DNA from: Amblyomma americanum
Taxonomy: Eukaryota; Arthropoda; Arachnida; Ixodida; Ixodidae
Assembly: GCF_052857255.1 (NCBI RefSeq)
Contig: NC_135505.1
Span: 41,501,864-41,565,863, forward strand
Length of the DNA stretch: 64,000 nucleotides
Direction: 5' to 3'
Under the pieces are notes generated by a model, which saw only the letters and a list, made by a program, of their open reading frames with translations, had not been told where the DNA came from and made no database searches. The position numbers and the translations under genes were made by a program. Positions 10,031 through 21,179 of this stretch are shown piece by piece. Within the stretch, counting starts at the first letter, position 1; every line of letters begins with the position of its first letter.

Positions 10031-13000
10031 AAGCGACAGAGGAGCTTCGAGTATCGAAATGCTGTAAGAGGTTCAGTCCCATAACCTATAATATGAGCAG
10101 GGCCCGCTTTGAGGGCAGCTAGAGCACCAGCGCAGTGCGTCTCCTGCATTTTCAGTAGCATCTCCTTCAACGCAAACACGGTACGAAGATATGTGGCAGG
10201 GAAAATGCGTTGAGAATTGTATTTTCTATTTTCCCATACTGCAATGACTCTGAGGAGCCCGGGAAATAAATGCGGTGTTTTAAAGTTTAAACAAGTAGAC
10301 GTGCGAAAGCATGTATTTAATCTTCGCCTCTTCTTACTGGCATCTGCATATGCACACAAACGCGGTTCTCGATCGCTTTTCATCTTCACACCCTCTCTGC
10401 TGGGCAGCAGCGGGCGTGATGGCCTCTTCCAATTGGCTATGCCTGGCTCGACGCTCTTACGAACTACACTGTAAAAAAAAATGCTCCGCAGTACAGAGAA
10501 ACCCGCTGGTAATGCGTTGCCGGAGGGTTTTCAGCAACATGAGGTACGGACTAAATGTCAGAAACAGAGACTCCGTATGACGACTGTCACATTCTTGGTA
10601 ACGGAAAGTTACGCCATGCTATGCAAGAGACCGAAATCGTTTCTTCACAACGAATGCTTATGTTTTGTTCTTACTGAAGTTTCCGCAATGTGTATGCATA
10701 CGTCCTCCGTTCACTCGGAAGTCATTTCATCTAGAGCGGAAATTATCTGTATTGTAATTATGTACTTTCTGTAGTACATGAACATGCGTCTTCGTATAGC
10801 TTCTGCCCGCAATGTTCACTGCAGATATAGCCGTCCAGGTGCCGAAGAAATAAGTATTATGTACAAGGCTTTCCTTTACGCATATTATGTAGTGCATACG
10901 TACAAAGAATGCAGCTTAGAATGAAAGAGTGGTAAGTGTTTGGGTGAGTACAAGTACATACGTTTTATTTTCATGGCAAACTACACACATTGTACACCTG
11001 CACATTGCTGTCGGATCCATCTGAAAAGCATAAAAAAATCCTCATTTAGTGGTCACACAACACCAAATATAAATTTCACAAATACATTTCAACCATCCGC
11101 TATTGAACAATCGGCTTTCGTAGAAGCTTTCAAAAGCCATTCACCGAGAACCAACCCGTTATAATTTATTGCCCAAAATTCATTTCTCATAACAGTAAAC
11201 AGTAAAAACCACAGGTCCAGAAAGAAGCAGACAAAATGCGCTTTCCCGGGCGGCACTGTGCGCATGAAAGTCTTTACAGTTGCTTATCATTTTGTGCAAA
11301 TAGAAAGTAGCTCAGGATGGGGGCCAGATGCAATTCAATGCAGGTGCCTTTCTGTACATAGTACTAAATGCACAACTTAGCGAGCAAGGAACATTGGTAA
11401 CATATGAAAAAGGTGGAAGACGCTTGCCGAATTTATCGTCCATCCAATTTGTTATAGGCAAGACAAGACGAAGCGAAAGTCCCGCACTCAGTTTATATCC
11501 AGTTCCCGGGCATGCCCGTTGCGGCAGATTATGACGCTTTTTATTATGACACAAACTTAGAATATGGCCCCAGGAAGCACACTTCCCCAAAACCGCATGT
11601 TTTCACTCATAGCTTCCATTATCTCAGCATGTGCAAGAAAATGTACTAATATCTGATGTCAGTGAAAATGCAGTCACACGTACCGGAAGCAGCTCACTAA
11701 GGCATTCCAATATCTCTGCAGTGTGCCTCACAAGGAACGGATGCTCAAGTTTCAAAAAAGGGCTCTTGGCAGAAATTTAACCAAAGGCCGTTGCCATGTG
11801 AACCTTTTCAAAATGATGACCCAGAAAGACGAAGTGTCCTCATGTGTCTGATGCAAAAGAAGGATGAAGGCATGAGTCTTTCTGCTTTTTGAACAGCTGT
11901 GATAAGTTTTTTACTGGTACTGCTTGGTGCAGCTTCAGTCTCCTTCTTGACATTTTGTGAAATAATTGTATATCTGCGAAAGATCTCGCTAGCAAACATT
12001 TTGGCACTAATGGAGAAGCAAAAAGACCCATGTCCTAGGCCTTTTTTGTGACACTAAAGGAAGGCTTGCCTTTTAGAGTCATTGATTACGAAGAGGTCCA
12101 TGTGGCAACAAACTTTGAGAGAATTCCTTCAAGGGCTCTTTGTTCTCATGAGGTGCCCTGTAGATATATCACAACACCTCAGTGAGCTTTTACCGGCCCT
12201 GTGAGTTCACTGTCACTTGACATCAAGGGTATGTACTTTTCCTCGCCACATGCAGCAATGATTTTTATGTCAAGAGAAAGCATAAAAGATTTCTAAGTGC
12301 AATTCCAGATTGCTTGCGGAGGAAAGCACAAGAGTGGCCATGCTCAGCTGTTACCTTTGCTTCTTGCTCGAGTTCTACTGTGAGTACTATGTAATGACAG
12401 GTGTCTGCATCAACTCATATTTAACACCCATCCTGTGCGACTTCCATCTTGCACTACATGACAGGCAACTTTATAACACCCTTCATGCCAAGAGTGTCAT
12501 CAGGGTCGGTGTGTTTTGTCAGTTTCCTGGTCCTGTGGTTTGTGCTGTGTTTTCTACTCTTAAATTATTTACTGCCTTCATTCTCCACTCCATGAAGCCT
12601 GAATGTGCTACACTGGGCTGCTCCACGCGTCGTGGAGCAGCCCAGTGGCCATTTTTTTTTCATACGTCGGAGGCACTCAGCTCGAAAGCCATGCTTACTA
12701 TATTCAGCAGACAAGGGTACATGTGAGACACATCATTAATAACTAATTCTCACAGTGGTATCTGGTGCAAGAATATCTAAATACTACTCAATTTTTGCTT
12801 AAGTTTTCAGATACACTCTTAGATTAAAAACATAATTTGGCTACATCAGCAGAAGCACAGCACCAAGGTACTCACCAGTTACCTGAAGCACTGTACACAA
12901 GTTCTCGTGCCATCATGAATACAGCACACTGTCCACGTCTTCATAATGCCATGTCACTCCAGCACTTCGGTAGCAAAATTTTCCTTAAAAAAAGTTTTGT

Positions 13001-13437
13001 TTATGTTAGACTGGTCATATTTAATTTTACTATATACTATGTACTTCTCATTGTACTGCCCCAGACTAAAAAATACCAATGAACACGCTTTGAATTATGT
13101 CATATGTGATCACCAAATTATGTGATCACCAATTTGTTCTTAGAAATTCTGATTGAAATAAATCTGACAAAATAATATTTTAGAAAATGTGGCACAAGGA
13201 AGAAGGACGCTAGCTAGATAACCTGGACGAATGTTTTCAGTTGCATGCAGCCACCCGGCACCATTGCACACAAAATGTACAATAACGTGGGTTTTACCTT
13301 TCCGAATAGAATTCAATGCTGCAAACATTTAAGTAAAAAAATTTCAACCTTTCATTCCGCATAAAGGAAAGAAAATTCCTCTCGTTTTTTCACAAGCCTC
13401 TGCAAGTACACAATTCAGTGAATCTACTCTACAAGTA
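10031..13437. other. non-coding stretch, nothing recognised
   Basis: AT-leaning sequence with only short unconnected open frames and no domain I recognise. The only distinct structure is the perfect hairpin at 12611-12647, listed separately. Confidence 0.5.
12611..12647. repeat. perfect 17-bp inverted repeat (hairpin)
   Basis: The arm CACTGGGCTGCTCCACG (12611-12627) and its exact reverse complement CGTGGAGCAGCCCAGTG (12631-12647) are separated by three bases (CGT). It stands alone in otherwise unremarkable AT-leaning sequence and is not followed by a T tract that would suggest an RNA polymerase III terminator. Confidence 0.9.
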
Positions 13438-13759
13438 CTTGAATCTATCAGCACGAGACAGGGACGAGAAAAGAAACAAGCACTGACTCGCAACTGAAGT
13501 TTATTGAAGTGAACAGAGAGTATACAGAAAAGCCACACGCCACAAACTACACAATTACACATAAGCTACATCACAACATAAGTAAAAGATTGCCCTTAAC
13601 ATTCCTCTCATCTAGACAGTCCAACCCGCTGCATGTTAACGCTATGGGCAGCACACTCACACATTCGCCACCGAGTCATAAGATGTGTCTAGCCTCGATA
13701 ATTTTCTGGTTAATCTGCTGTGAACGTAGTGCCAAAATGCGTGTTGCCGAAAGGAATGG

Positions 13760-14104
13760 CTAGCAGCCTTCACATCTCTTGTAATATGCAGATAAGTTAC
13801 AACCCCTACCAATATCCAAATACCTCTCATGCTCCTGTAGTCTTACATTGATACACATTCCAGTTTCACCAACATAAACCCAACCACATGATAATGGTAT
13901 GCAATGCATGCAATGGTTGCAAGGCACATATATGTTGCCACGTTTCACTCGACACATGTGCTTTTCCCTAACGAAATTCACAAAATTATTAACAATTTTA
14001 CAGATTGTAGACAACTTATTAGGGGCCGAACACGCCATTTTTACGTCATACCTTCTGGCCACAGTTTTCAAATTTTGCAACAATCTATGTATGTACAGTA
14101 ACAC
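13760..14104 (-). pseudogene. PLE A1 GIY-YIG endonuclease domain
   Basis: The 114-codon open segment reads LQNLKTVARRYDVKMACSAP near its start, then CIPLSCGWVYVGETGMCINV, RLQEHERYLD and a C-terminal cysteine pair. VYVGETG…RLQEH is the Penelope version of the GIY-YIG nuclease core. The enzyme nicks target DNA to prime reverse transcription in PLEs. The segment is open here, but it is separated from its RT by a nested insertion (14181-14523), so it is a fragment of a broken ORF. Confidence 0.75.
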
Positions 14105-14180
14105 AGTCAGTCTTTTGGCATCTCACTGGCTGGCCCCAGCCTGATCATGCCAGTCCCTGCGAAGGGGTTTCAGCTTTTAA

Positions 14181-14523
14181 CATGCTAAAGGGAAGAATGG
14201 CACAGCATCAAGTAACGAGGAAAGCAGGACAGCACACCCACGCACAAGTGCCAACCCTGGAGCAGGTACAAAATCCAAGAGTGCGTGCTTGACATTCAGC
14301 GTTGACAGTCAAGGAAACGAGGAAACACGGATTTGAACGCTAAAGATTGAACGAGCCCGATCCTTGGCTGCCAACGCTGAATGTCAAGTACACGCTCTTA
14401 AATTCTGCATCCGCTCCAAGGATGGCACTTGTGCGTGGGTGTGCTCTCCTGTTGTCCTCGTTACTTGATGCTGCGCCATTCTTATCTTTAGCATGTCAGA
14501 CCAACTTGCCCAATCTTATATGC
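14181..14523. mobile_element. nested inverted-repeat element inside PLE A1
   Basis: Two arms of about 125 bp (14181-14305 and 14370-14495) are near-perfect reverse complements. They begin CATGCTAAAG and end CTTTAGCATG, and both carry GTAACGAGG / GCACACCCACGCACAAGTGCCA-type sequence in opposite orientation. Comparison with copy A2, which runs uninterrupted, shows that 14181-14523 is extra. It is flanked by TCAGCTTTTAA (14170-14180) and TCAGCTTTAA (14524-14533), a likely 10-11 bp target duplication. The outer tail 14496-14523 lies outside the arms. The class is unknown; a short head-to-head PLE remnant is one possibility. Confidence 0.6.
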
Positions 14524-14743
14524 TCAGCTTTAACAATTTATCGCACGCTTCTGCAATAGCATGGTTGGGAAATCATGCTTTCATTAGCCTTAAAATCTTC
14601 TCTTGGAAACCAGTTGTCACGCTGTAAAAGCATGGCTTCACCAATACCGAGCCTAGACTTGACGACGCAATGCTATCTTTCTCTCGCTTAGAATCGTTTG
14701 ACCAACAGTCAAGTAGCTGCTTAACACTCCTGGGTGAATATCG

Positions 14744-15300
14744 CTAGCACACATGGCGTGTGCAGAACATCAAGGTAAGGTTCAGAAACCGCAGCTCTTT
14801 TTGTTGGGACATTTTCTCCAAGGTAAACTTAAGACAAAGGCCTTGCTCCTTAAACAAGTTCACAATATGTACAGGTCCCACACTATCACAACCTTTGTAA
14901 AAGACCAGAAAATCATAGACGTAGCGAAAGATTTCCCCCAGCCCATGCAATTTCTTGGCAATCATTCCTTCCACCCTGCTTAAGAGAATATTGCTTAGCA
15001 CAGGGGCAGCCTTCGAATCGATACATTTAGCAGACTTTTGAACATATGCCGCACTGCCGTACTCCACAAACATGCTCTTCACTTCAAATAAAAGGAGGCA
15101 AGTGCCAAAAAAGACTTATGTTACACACCCGTTCCTAAACACGAGCTCATCGTTGTGCTCCGATATACACATTCATAAGCTTTTCACAAGATCTTCATAC
15201 GGGATAGAATAAAATAGTTCTACATCGACACTAATCACATGACAATCCACTGGATTGTCATTCTTAAGATACTCAACCACACTGCGAATTGAGTACAAGA
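14744..15300 (-). pseudogene. PLE A1 reverse transcriptase fragment
   Basis: Reading the minus strand, VISVDVELFYSIPYEDLV (about 15179-15235) is the RT palm motif A region. A frame break follows, then APVLSNILLSRVEGMIAKKL and the motif C region FRYVYDFLVFYK (near 14880-14915), then CLKFTLEKMSQQKELRFLNL. Motif C normally reads YxDD; here the first aspartate is tyrosine, so catalysis should be lost. With at least one frameshift and a nested insertion downstream, this is a dead copy. Confidence 0.75.
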
Positions 15301-15410
15301 AATGGATCTTCAAGATGCGTAGACAGATGCTTTTGCAAATAACCAGAGATAATTTTGCATGAATCCTTTAATGAAATTTATCTGAAGAGCATGTTATTGA
15401 ATAGCATTTA

Positions 15411-16693
15411 TTTGAAGAGCATGTTTGTAGAGTAGCGCAGTGCGGTATGTGTTCTAAAGTCTCGAATATGTAGTGGTTCAAAGGTTGACCATGTGCTAAG
15501 CAATATTTTCTTGAGTAGGGTGGATAGAATAATTGTCCAGAATGTGCATGGGCTGGGGGAAAAATCTTTTGCTATGCCGATGATTTTCTGGTCTTTTATA
15601 AAGGTTGTGATAGTTCAGGACCTGTACATCTTCTCAAGTTGTTTAAGGAGCAAGGCCTTTATCTCAGGTTTACCTTGGAGCAAATGTCCCAAGAAAAAGA
15701 GCTGTGGTTTCTGGACCTTACCTTGATGTTCAGAACACTTCATGTGTGCTGGCGAGTGTTAAGCTGCTACCTGGCTACATGTCGACCATTCCAAGCTAGT
15801 GAAAGATAGCATTGCACTTTCTAACGCGGGCTCAGAATTGATGAAATTATGCTTTATGACGACTAGTTTCCAAGAGCAGATTTTAAGGTTAACGAACGCA
15901 GGATTTCCAAACCTTGTTACTGCAAGAGCATATGATAAATTGTTAAAGAAGCTGAGACAGTTTTGCGGTGACCAGCACAATCAGACTGGGGCCAGCCAGG
16001 GAGATGCCAAAAGACCAGTTGTGTTACCGTATGTACATAAATTGTCGCACAATTTGAAAAATGTGGCCAGAAGGTATGATGTAAAAGTGGCTTTCTCGGC
16101 CCCTAATACGTTGTCTAAAGCATGTAAAATTTTAAGAATAATTCTGTGAATGTGGCTCGAGAAAAGTACACGTGTAGAGTGAAATGTATATGTACCTTGT
16201 AAAATGAATGTGGTATCAAATATTATTATCTTGTAGTCTGGTTTACGTAGGTGCAACTGGAAGGTGTATGAATGTAAGACTACAGGAACACAAGAGGGTA
16301 GGGGCTTGGCTAGGTGGTTGAGGTAACTCTGCTGTACACTGCACGGGATGTGAAGTCTGCTACCCTTTCCTTTTGGCAACACGCATTTTGGCAGTAAATT
16401 CAGAGAGATTAAATGAGAGATTATCGAGGCTAGACACATCTTATGACTCCGTGAAGAATGTGTGTTTTGTCTATCGTGTTAACACAGAATGAGTTGGACT
16501 ACCTCGATCAGGGAAATGTTGAGGGCGATTTTTGACTCATGTTGTCCTGCATGCTTATCTGTAACTACATGGTTTATGGTATTGCTTGGCTTTTTATATA
16601 TTCCCTGTTCACGCCAATAAACTTTAGTCGCGAGTCAGCACCTGTCTTGTCTCCTTTCTCATCCCTGTCTTTCGCGCTGGTGGATTCACTGCA
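15411..16693 (+). mobile_element. Penelope-like element, copy A2 (plus)
   Basis: The plus strand repeats the coding order of A1 from its central RT onward: SMFVE (about 15418), VLSNIFLSRVDRIIVQNVHGLG (near 15494-15555), CYADDFLVFYK (near 15570-15600), FTLEQMSQEKELWFLDLT, then the endonuclease segment near 16080-16330. Many stops and indels break it. The motif C box still reads YADD. The 3' end (about 16600-16693) matches A1's 3' end in inverted orientation. The copy lacks the N-terminal RT part, as if truncated where it joins A1. Confidence 0.75.
15415..16330 (+). pseudogene. PLE A2 RT-endonuclease remnant
   Basis: Fragments of RT (15493-15726) and the linker plus endonuclease (15799-16149 and onward to about 16330) are scattered over all three frames. 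The linker reads GASQGDAKRPVVLPYVHKLS, matching the A1 sequence just before its endonuclease. The GIY-YIG core near 16240-16310 is disrupted: VWFT*VQLEG stands where A1 has GWVYVGETG. This copy provides the uninterrupted reference that shows the A1 insertion. Confidence 0.65.
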
Positions 16694-19540
16694 ATGGCTC
16701 ACCTCTGCAGAAATCCAAGGCATGACATTTTCCTCTTCACACTCGTGGTTCAGCGCATAATATGGCAAAGGCTTTTCAATTCCAAGGAAAGTTCATGGCT
16801 CCATTGAACACTGCCTCCTGCTTACAAGACACAAAGCAGCAATCATTGTAGATTCTACCTGTGACACAAAGAGCAAAGTTTTAGTTTAAGTGGACTAAAC
16901 TAGGAAAGCAGCACAATATATCTATAGCCAAATAACTGAACTGAAATAAATAGAGGGTAGTGTAATAGTGAACATACTGATATATTGCAAGTGAGATATA
17001 TGCATAATATATTGCAATATCCAACACTGCTACCATTGCCTTAGCCAACTACTTCATAAATAACAATAAATGCACTATCACAAAAATACTGATAACGTAC
17101 TATTAGTGTTAATAGTAGCAGTGCAGGTTCCATGAACTAAAAAGGGCCCAGTGCTGACTGTCGTTCCCACAGCAGCCTTGTGACCAATGGCCGGTGTAAA
17201 GGAAAGAGGAGGAATGACTGAAAAGAGAAAGAGCCAGGGGGAAGGAAAATAGGTATAGAAGGGCTTAGGATATCATAGGCAAATAAGGTTGTTTAGACAG
17301 TGAGCACAAAATGAACATTACCACACAAGTAAAGACATACAAGACCAAACATATATATCATTGTGCAGAGTGGCAAACTTGATGCCATTTAGCCCAAAAT
17401 ATGTTTTCAATAAGGTGATTATAATTATTAATAGAACAACTGAGCGAGTGAAACCATAACAGGGATGAACAAGGAAGTTGTTAATATTCTGGCAGAAATT
17501 AAAAGAAGAAAATGGATCTGGCCAGGGCATACAATGCAGAGAATGAATCACCAATGGTATCTTAGGGCAACAGAATGAATTTGATGGATTTTAATGGCAC
17601 AAGGGCATCTGTGGCCAAAGAGTGCCTTAGCACAAGTTAATTTCGTCTACTCAAGGTGAAATCAGAGACCCATTTCCCAAGCATTTCATTCCAGATAAGC
17701 TTGTGCATTGTATCACAACAAAATGAATTTCACCCTAAGGAAAATATAGCAGGAGATAGCTGATTATAAGCTCACTAGATAAGATTAGGTGACTTCTGAT
17801 AGTGTGGCATGTAGCTGGTGCAAGACACAGATAATTAAACTGGAAAAGGCCATTGTCCTGAGGTGAATGTAAACTAAGCAATGAGGATAATGAAATTCGC
17901 TACACTAGAGCTGTTAAGAATCAGCTCAAGTTCCATGCTTCAAGATGATGCAAGTTTGCTCAGTGAAAAAAAATAAGTTCACCTAAGAATTGGTACCTTG
18001 GCGGTATCAAGCTGCAGGTGCAGATGAATTAATCCTGCCTCAGAGAAGAGCTACATAGAGCACAAAACATTTTCGGCCAGTCCTACACTGACAGCTGTTA
18101 ATAATTATTTTAAAACTGTTTTTCATTGCACAAACAATAATACCGAGTTTGTGTTGGTCATGTGATTATGTTACTGAGGCTCTCCTAAAAATTCTAGCCA
18201 GAGCTAAAATACAAGCTGTCTCAACTAAGTTTTTATATCAACAATGAGAACATAAACTCATGCAGATTATTCAAGTAGAAGTTTTATTCAGGACGTGCCC
18301 TACAAATTTTAAATTATACTTAAAAGCAATAGAGTGGAGTGCTTGTGCCAAAAATACTAAACCTCAACAACAAAGAGAACACAAGATAAAGGCAACAACA
18401 TATTGCCCAAAATTTAAATGTTTGACAGAACAAATATGAAAAGAAAACCTCTCCACAACTGGAACAAAACAGCGTGATACCGAGCACACATTTGAAAATT
18501 GTTTCATCCAAATCCCCAGTCTCATGCTCCAGCACTCTTCAGCCAGCATGTCATGAAATGTACCATAGTTCTGGTAGCTGTAAAGAGTATACAGCTGATC
18601 CGGCATTTTGATATGTGAACAGCAACCCTCAATGACCACCAGGCTGAATACTTTCAAGAGGCTGTTCTAGTAACAAGACTGCAGTGAAACACTTAGCAAG
18701 TTATGCTGGCGTAATAATGCAAACCGTTGAGTTCGCTACCACGCAACTCTGTAGTAACTCCTAAAGTGTTGCAATCGAATGAAAAAAAGGACTGCCTATT
18801 ATATAAACAAAAGTCAAGAGGCTGCAATGCAAGGCCACGACAGAAGTGCTGCAATACAGCAATAGCGATACAATGTACACTTTAAGCAACACAATGAAAC
18901 ATGATCTTTTATCCTTAATTATCAGAATTTAAATATTTGTTTTCCTTGCTCTCTTGCAAAATTAATTTTAGATCGTGAAAGCACTCAAAAAGACAAGGAT
19001 ACAGAAAGAGATTTCCACACAGTGCACTTACTTCCAGTGTCTTTTTGAGCACATCCACTATCTAAACATGGTAACCCAACTAGTCTAAACGCTGTCGTTA
19101 TTCCAAAATTAAGCCTTTCACAAAGTGGGAGCCCCTTTCCCCATACAAGGTGCACCATAACTAATCCAACACTTTTTTCATGATATGTTTTCTCTGAGAA
19201 TAAACACTGTTTGAAGATTTTGCAATAGTACTTGTCTTTTCAATTCTATGAATGTATCATGCAAGTGTTCAATGAAATGACCATCTGCCTATCTTGATCA
19301 TTGCTCAAAATCAGGGTATAATGCACCATGAAGGGCAGGCTCTGCTTGATTTTTATGTTTTCCTAATGAAGCATGTACGTGCAACCCTTCTGCTGGCTTG
19401 AATGCAGCAGGTTTGTCTAGCTAGGCGAACTGTGGTTTTGCTATAAAGATGAAATGGTACTTTGGAAGTGAATGGTTTTCTAAAATGCATTTAACATACA
19501 TACCGGGGCTTTAACAGCACCTGGTGTAAGCAACATCAGT
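16694..19540. other. non-coding stretch with possible old interspersed repeats
   Basis: AT-rich with no coding signal. The segment 17581-17690 (GGATTTTAATGGCACAAGGGCATC…GGCCAAAGAGTGCC) resembles a common tick interspersed repeat, at low confidence and without visible boundaries. The remainder shows nothing I can name. Confidence 0.4.
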
Positions 19541-19549
19541 GGGGGAACC

Positions 19550-19665
19550 GCAGGAGTGGCCTAGTGGTCCGAGCATCTGCCTCGCAAGCAGGAGGTGCGG
19601 AGTTCGATCCCCAGTGCCACCGGGTAACCAGCGGTGATACAATGGGTCGTTTCAATGGCCAGTTT
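19550..19665 (+). mobile_element. tRNA-derived SINE (tRNA-Ala(CGC)-like head)
   Basis: The A box TGGCCTAGTGG (19557-19567) and B box GTTCGATCC (19602-19610) match RNA polymerase III promoter consensus perfectly. They are exactly 45 bases apart, as in a real tRNA. The anticodon arm folds (TCTGC / GCAGG around CTCGCAA), giving CGC at 19583-19585. The acceptor stem and T stem have several mismatches, so it is not a functional tRNA. Downstream, CGGGTAACCAGCGGTGATAC continues as non-tRNA body, which points to a SINE. The 3' limit is uncertain. Confidence 0.65.
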
Positions 19666-20779
19666 AAAACTTGAAATAACCATGCTGCAATATATACAAA
19701 AAATGATTTGTGTGCTCTCTCTTACATGACATAGTTAATCATATCATAGTGTTGGTAGTACACAAAATGCATGTGTGGAACATATACATGCACTGTTTTT
19801 GTTCACATCTTACCTGCTATGTGCTGTTATGGCATGTTATGTGCTGGGAAAGCAACAGATAGTGAGCAATGTTGTGTTGCAGCCTTTCTTCTGGTGGAAT
19901 TTGAATCATGTGAGGTGCAGCTGAAAGAAATTGTTTCATACATAAGTATATTTCATGTAACACAACAAAAAGTGCACAGCCCCATCATGAGTTGTGGTTT
20001 AAACTAACAGCGAGTTTTTTACTACTCTATTTAACATATGATGCAAGTCAGTGATGCTGGAGGCACAAAACTAAATACTGTGAGGTAACAAGAGCTAATA
20101 TGGACAATCATGCCTTTAAGAGATATTGTCAATATATATTTTCCTGAATGAACTAAAGTTATCCTTAGAAGCATTCAGAGGAAGATAATTTTGCTAAATG
20201 CCTTTTGCCAGAATAGGCCTTTCATGAACCAGTTGCAAATGAAAAGAATAACTTTAAGACCATGCTATACATGCTCTAACGCCAAAGTAGTTGCATACAA
20301 GCAGTATACTATGCCCCTAGTTTTATGGTGGGCCTGTACTGCACAATTTTCATGCAAGGTAGTGGAAAGTATGTGCCGTGAAACAGACCTCTGCTTGTTG
20401 AAACTGGCAAATAAGTACTGGGTTTTTAAGGCAGGAAAGAAGTTACATAGTTCGTTCTGCAGGTTTTGAACTTCAGGTTAGTTATTTGAAAAATATCAAT
20501 CCCTGAACTGCAATGATTGAAATTTTTAGCAAATAACATTTCCATTGTAACAGTGGAAACGCTCTTTTATTTGAGGAACGACTTTTCAAAAGCCTGCGTT
20601 TCATGGTGGCTGTCAAGTAGCCGTGATAAAGAGAAACCAGTCACGACACACAACCAAGCCCCCGTAGCACATTTTCAACTATACCCTCATGATATAGCTT
20701 CAAAGTAAGTGTTAAGCAATACAAATACAAATCCCTTGATTTCCTTCATGATTTACCACTGGTGTATACATACAAAGAT

Positions 20780-20950
20780 AACCGTACAAGATGTGGAGTG
20801 CATGGTACAGAGATAGTAGGCAGATGGTTTCTTGACACTCAAAAAGTGAACAAGGGAAGGAAAAATCTCAGGGTGCTTGCCGTTTCGACAAGACAACTTG
20901 TTTTCGTCTGGGGTCAACATATACAGAGGAAACTTAGAATCAAGTACAGG
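20780..20950 (-). mobile_element. PLE terminal-repeat fragment (minus)
   Basis: Reverse-complemented, this segment parallels 21735-21850: CAAGT(T)…CTTGTCGAAACG…GGCAAGCACCCTGAG, then TTTTCCCTTCC-like sequence and GTTCA/ATTCAG. It carries a hammerhead-like motif (20875-20915). With the plus-strand fragment at 21180-21850 it forms another inverted pair of PLE ends about 1 kb apart. Confidence 0.5.
20875..20915 (-). ncRNA. degenerate hammerhead-ribozyme-like motif
   Basis: On the minus strand: CAGACGA in the place of the core CTGATGA, a stem II of ACAAG / CTTGT around a short loop, GAAAC, then GGCAAG. The GTC cleavage triplet seen in the other copies is absent, so self-cleavage is unlikely. Hammerhead ribozymes are known in Penelope-like terminal repeats. 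Confidence 0.45.
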
Positions 20951-20954
20951 GTTG

Positions 20955-21168
20955 TCCACTCTTAGTGCGAACACGCGAGCACATGGCTGTGCTCTTTGGG
21001 CCACTGTGTCTGACATTGCCACACATCGAAGTGTAACATGACACGAAGCACCACATCCAGGTGCATCTCCTCTTGCGCCATTTTGCAGCGATGAGTGGCT
21101 GCGCCGCACACAGTGGACCTCTAAAGAGTGCGGCCATGCGCTCACATGTTTGCACTAAATGTGGCCAG
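20955..21168. mobile_element. foldback MITE-like element
   Basis: The region is an imperfect palindrome. CCACTCTTAGTGCGAACACG (20957-20976) onward to GGGCCACTGTGT (ending about 21009) matches, reverse-complemented, CCACATTTAGTGCAAACATG from about 21165 down to 21108. The inner parts are less similar. There is no coding content, and target duplications were not resolved. Confidence 0.5.
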
Positions 21169-21179
21169 CTCTGTACATT

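Larger units (their letters stand above)
13438..15410 (-). mobile_element. Penelope-like element, copy A1 (minus)
   Basis: The minus strand carries, in order from high to low coordinate, reverse transcriptase motifs, a 343-bp inserted inverted-repeat element, and a GIY-YIG-type endonuclease. That domain order (RT then GIY-YIG at the C terminus) is diagnostic of Penelope-like retroelements. The 3' untranslated end (about 13438-13530) matches in inverted orientation the 3' end of the neighbouring copy at about 16600-16693, for example AATAAACTT followed by GCGAGTCAG and CCCTGTCT. The 5' end abuts copy A2 near 15410, so the two copies are head-to-head. Confidence 0.8.

Noticed and set aside
19550..19622. 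Functional tRNA-Ala gene
   Set aside because: The acceptor and T stems carry several mismatches, and a non-tRNA body follows, as in a SINE.
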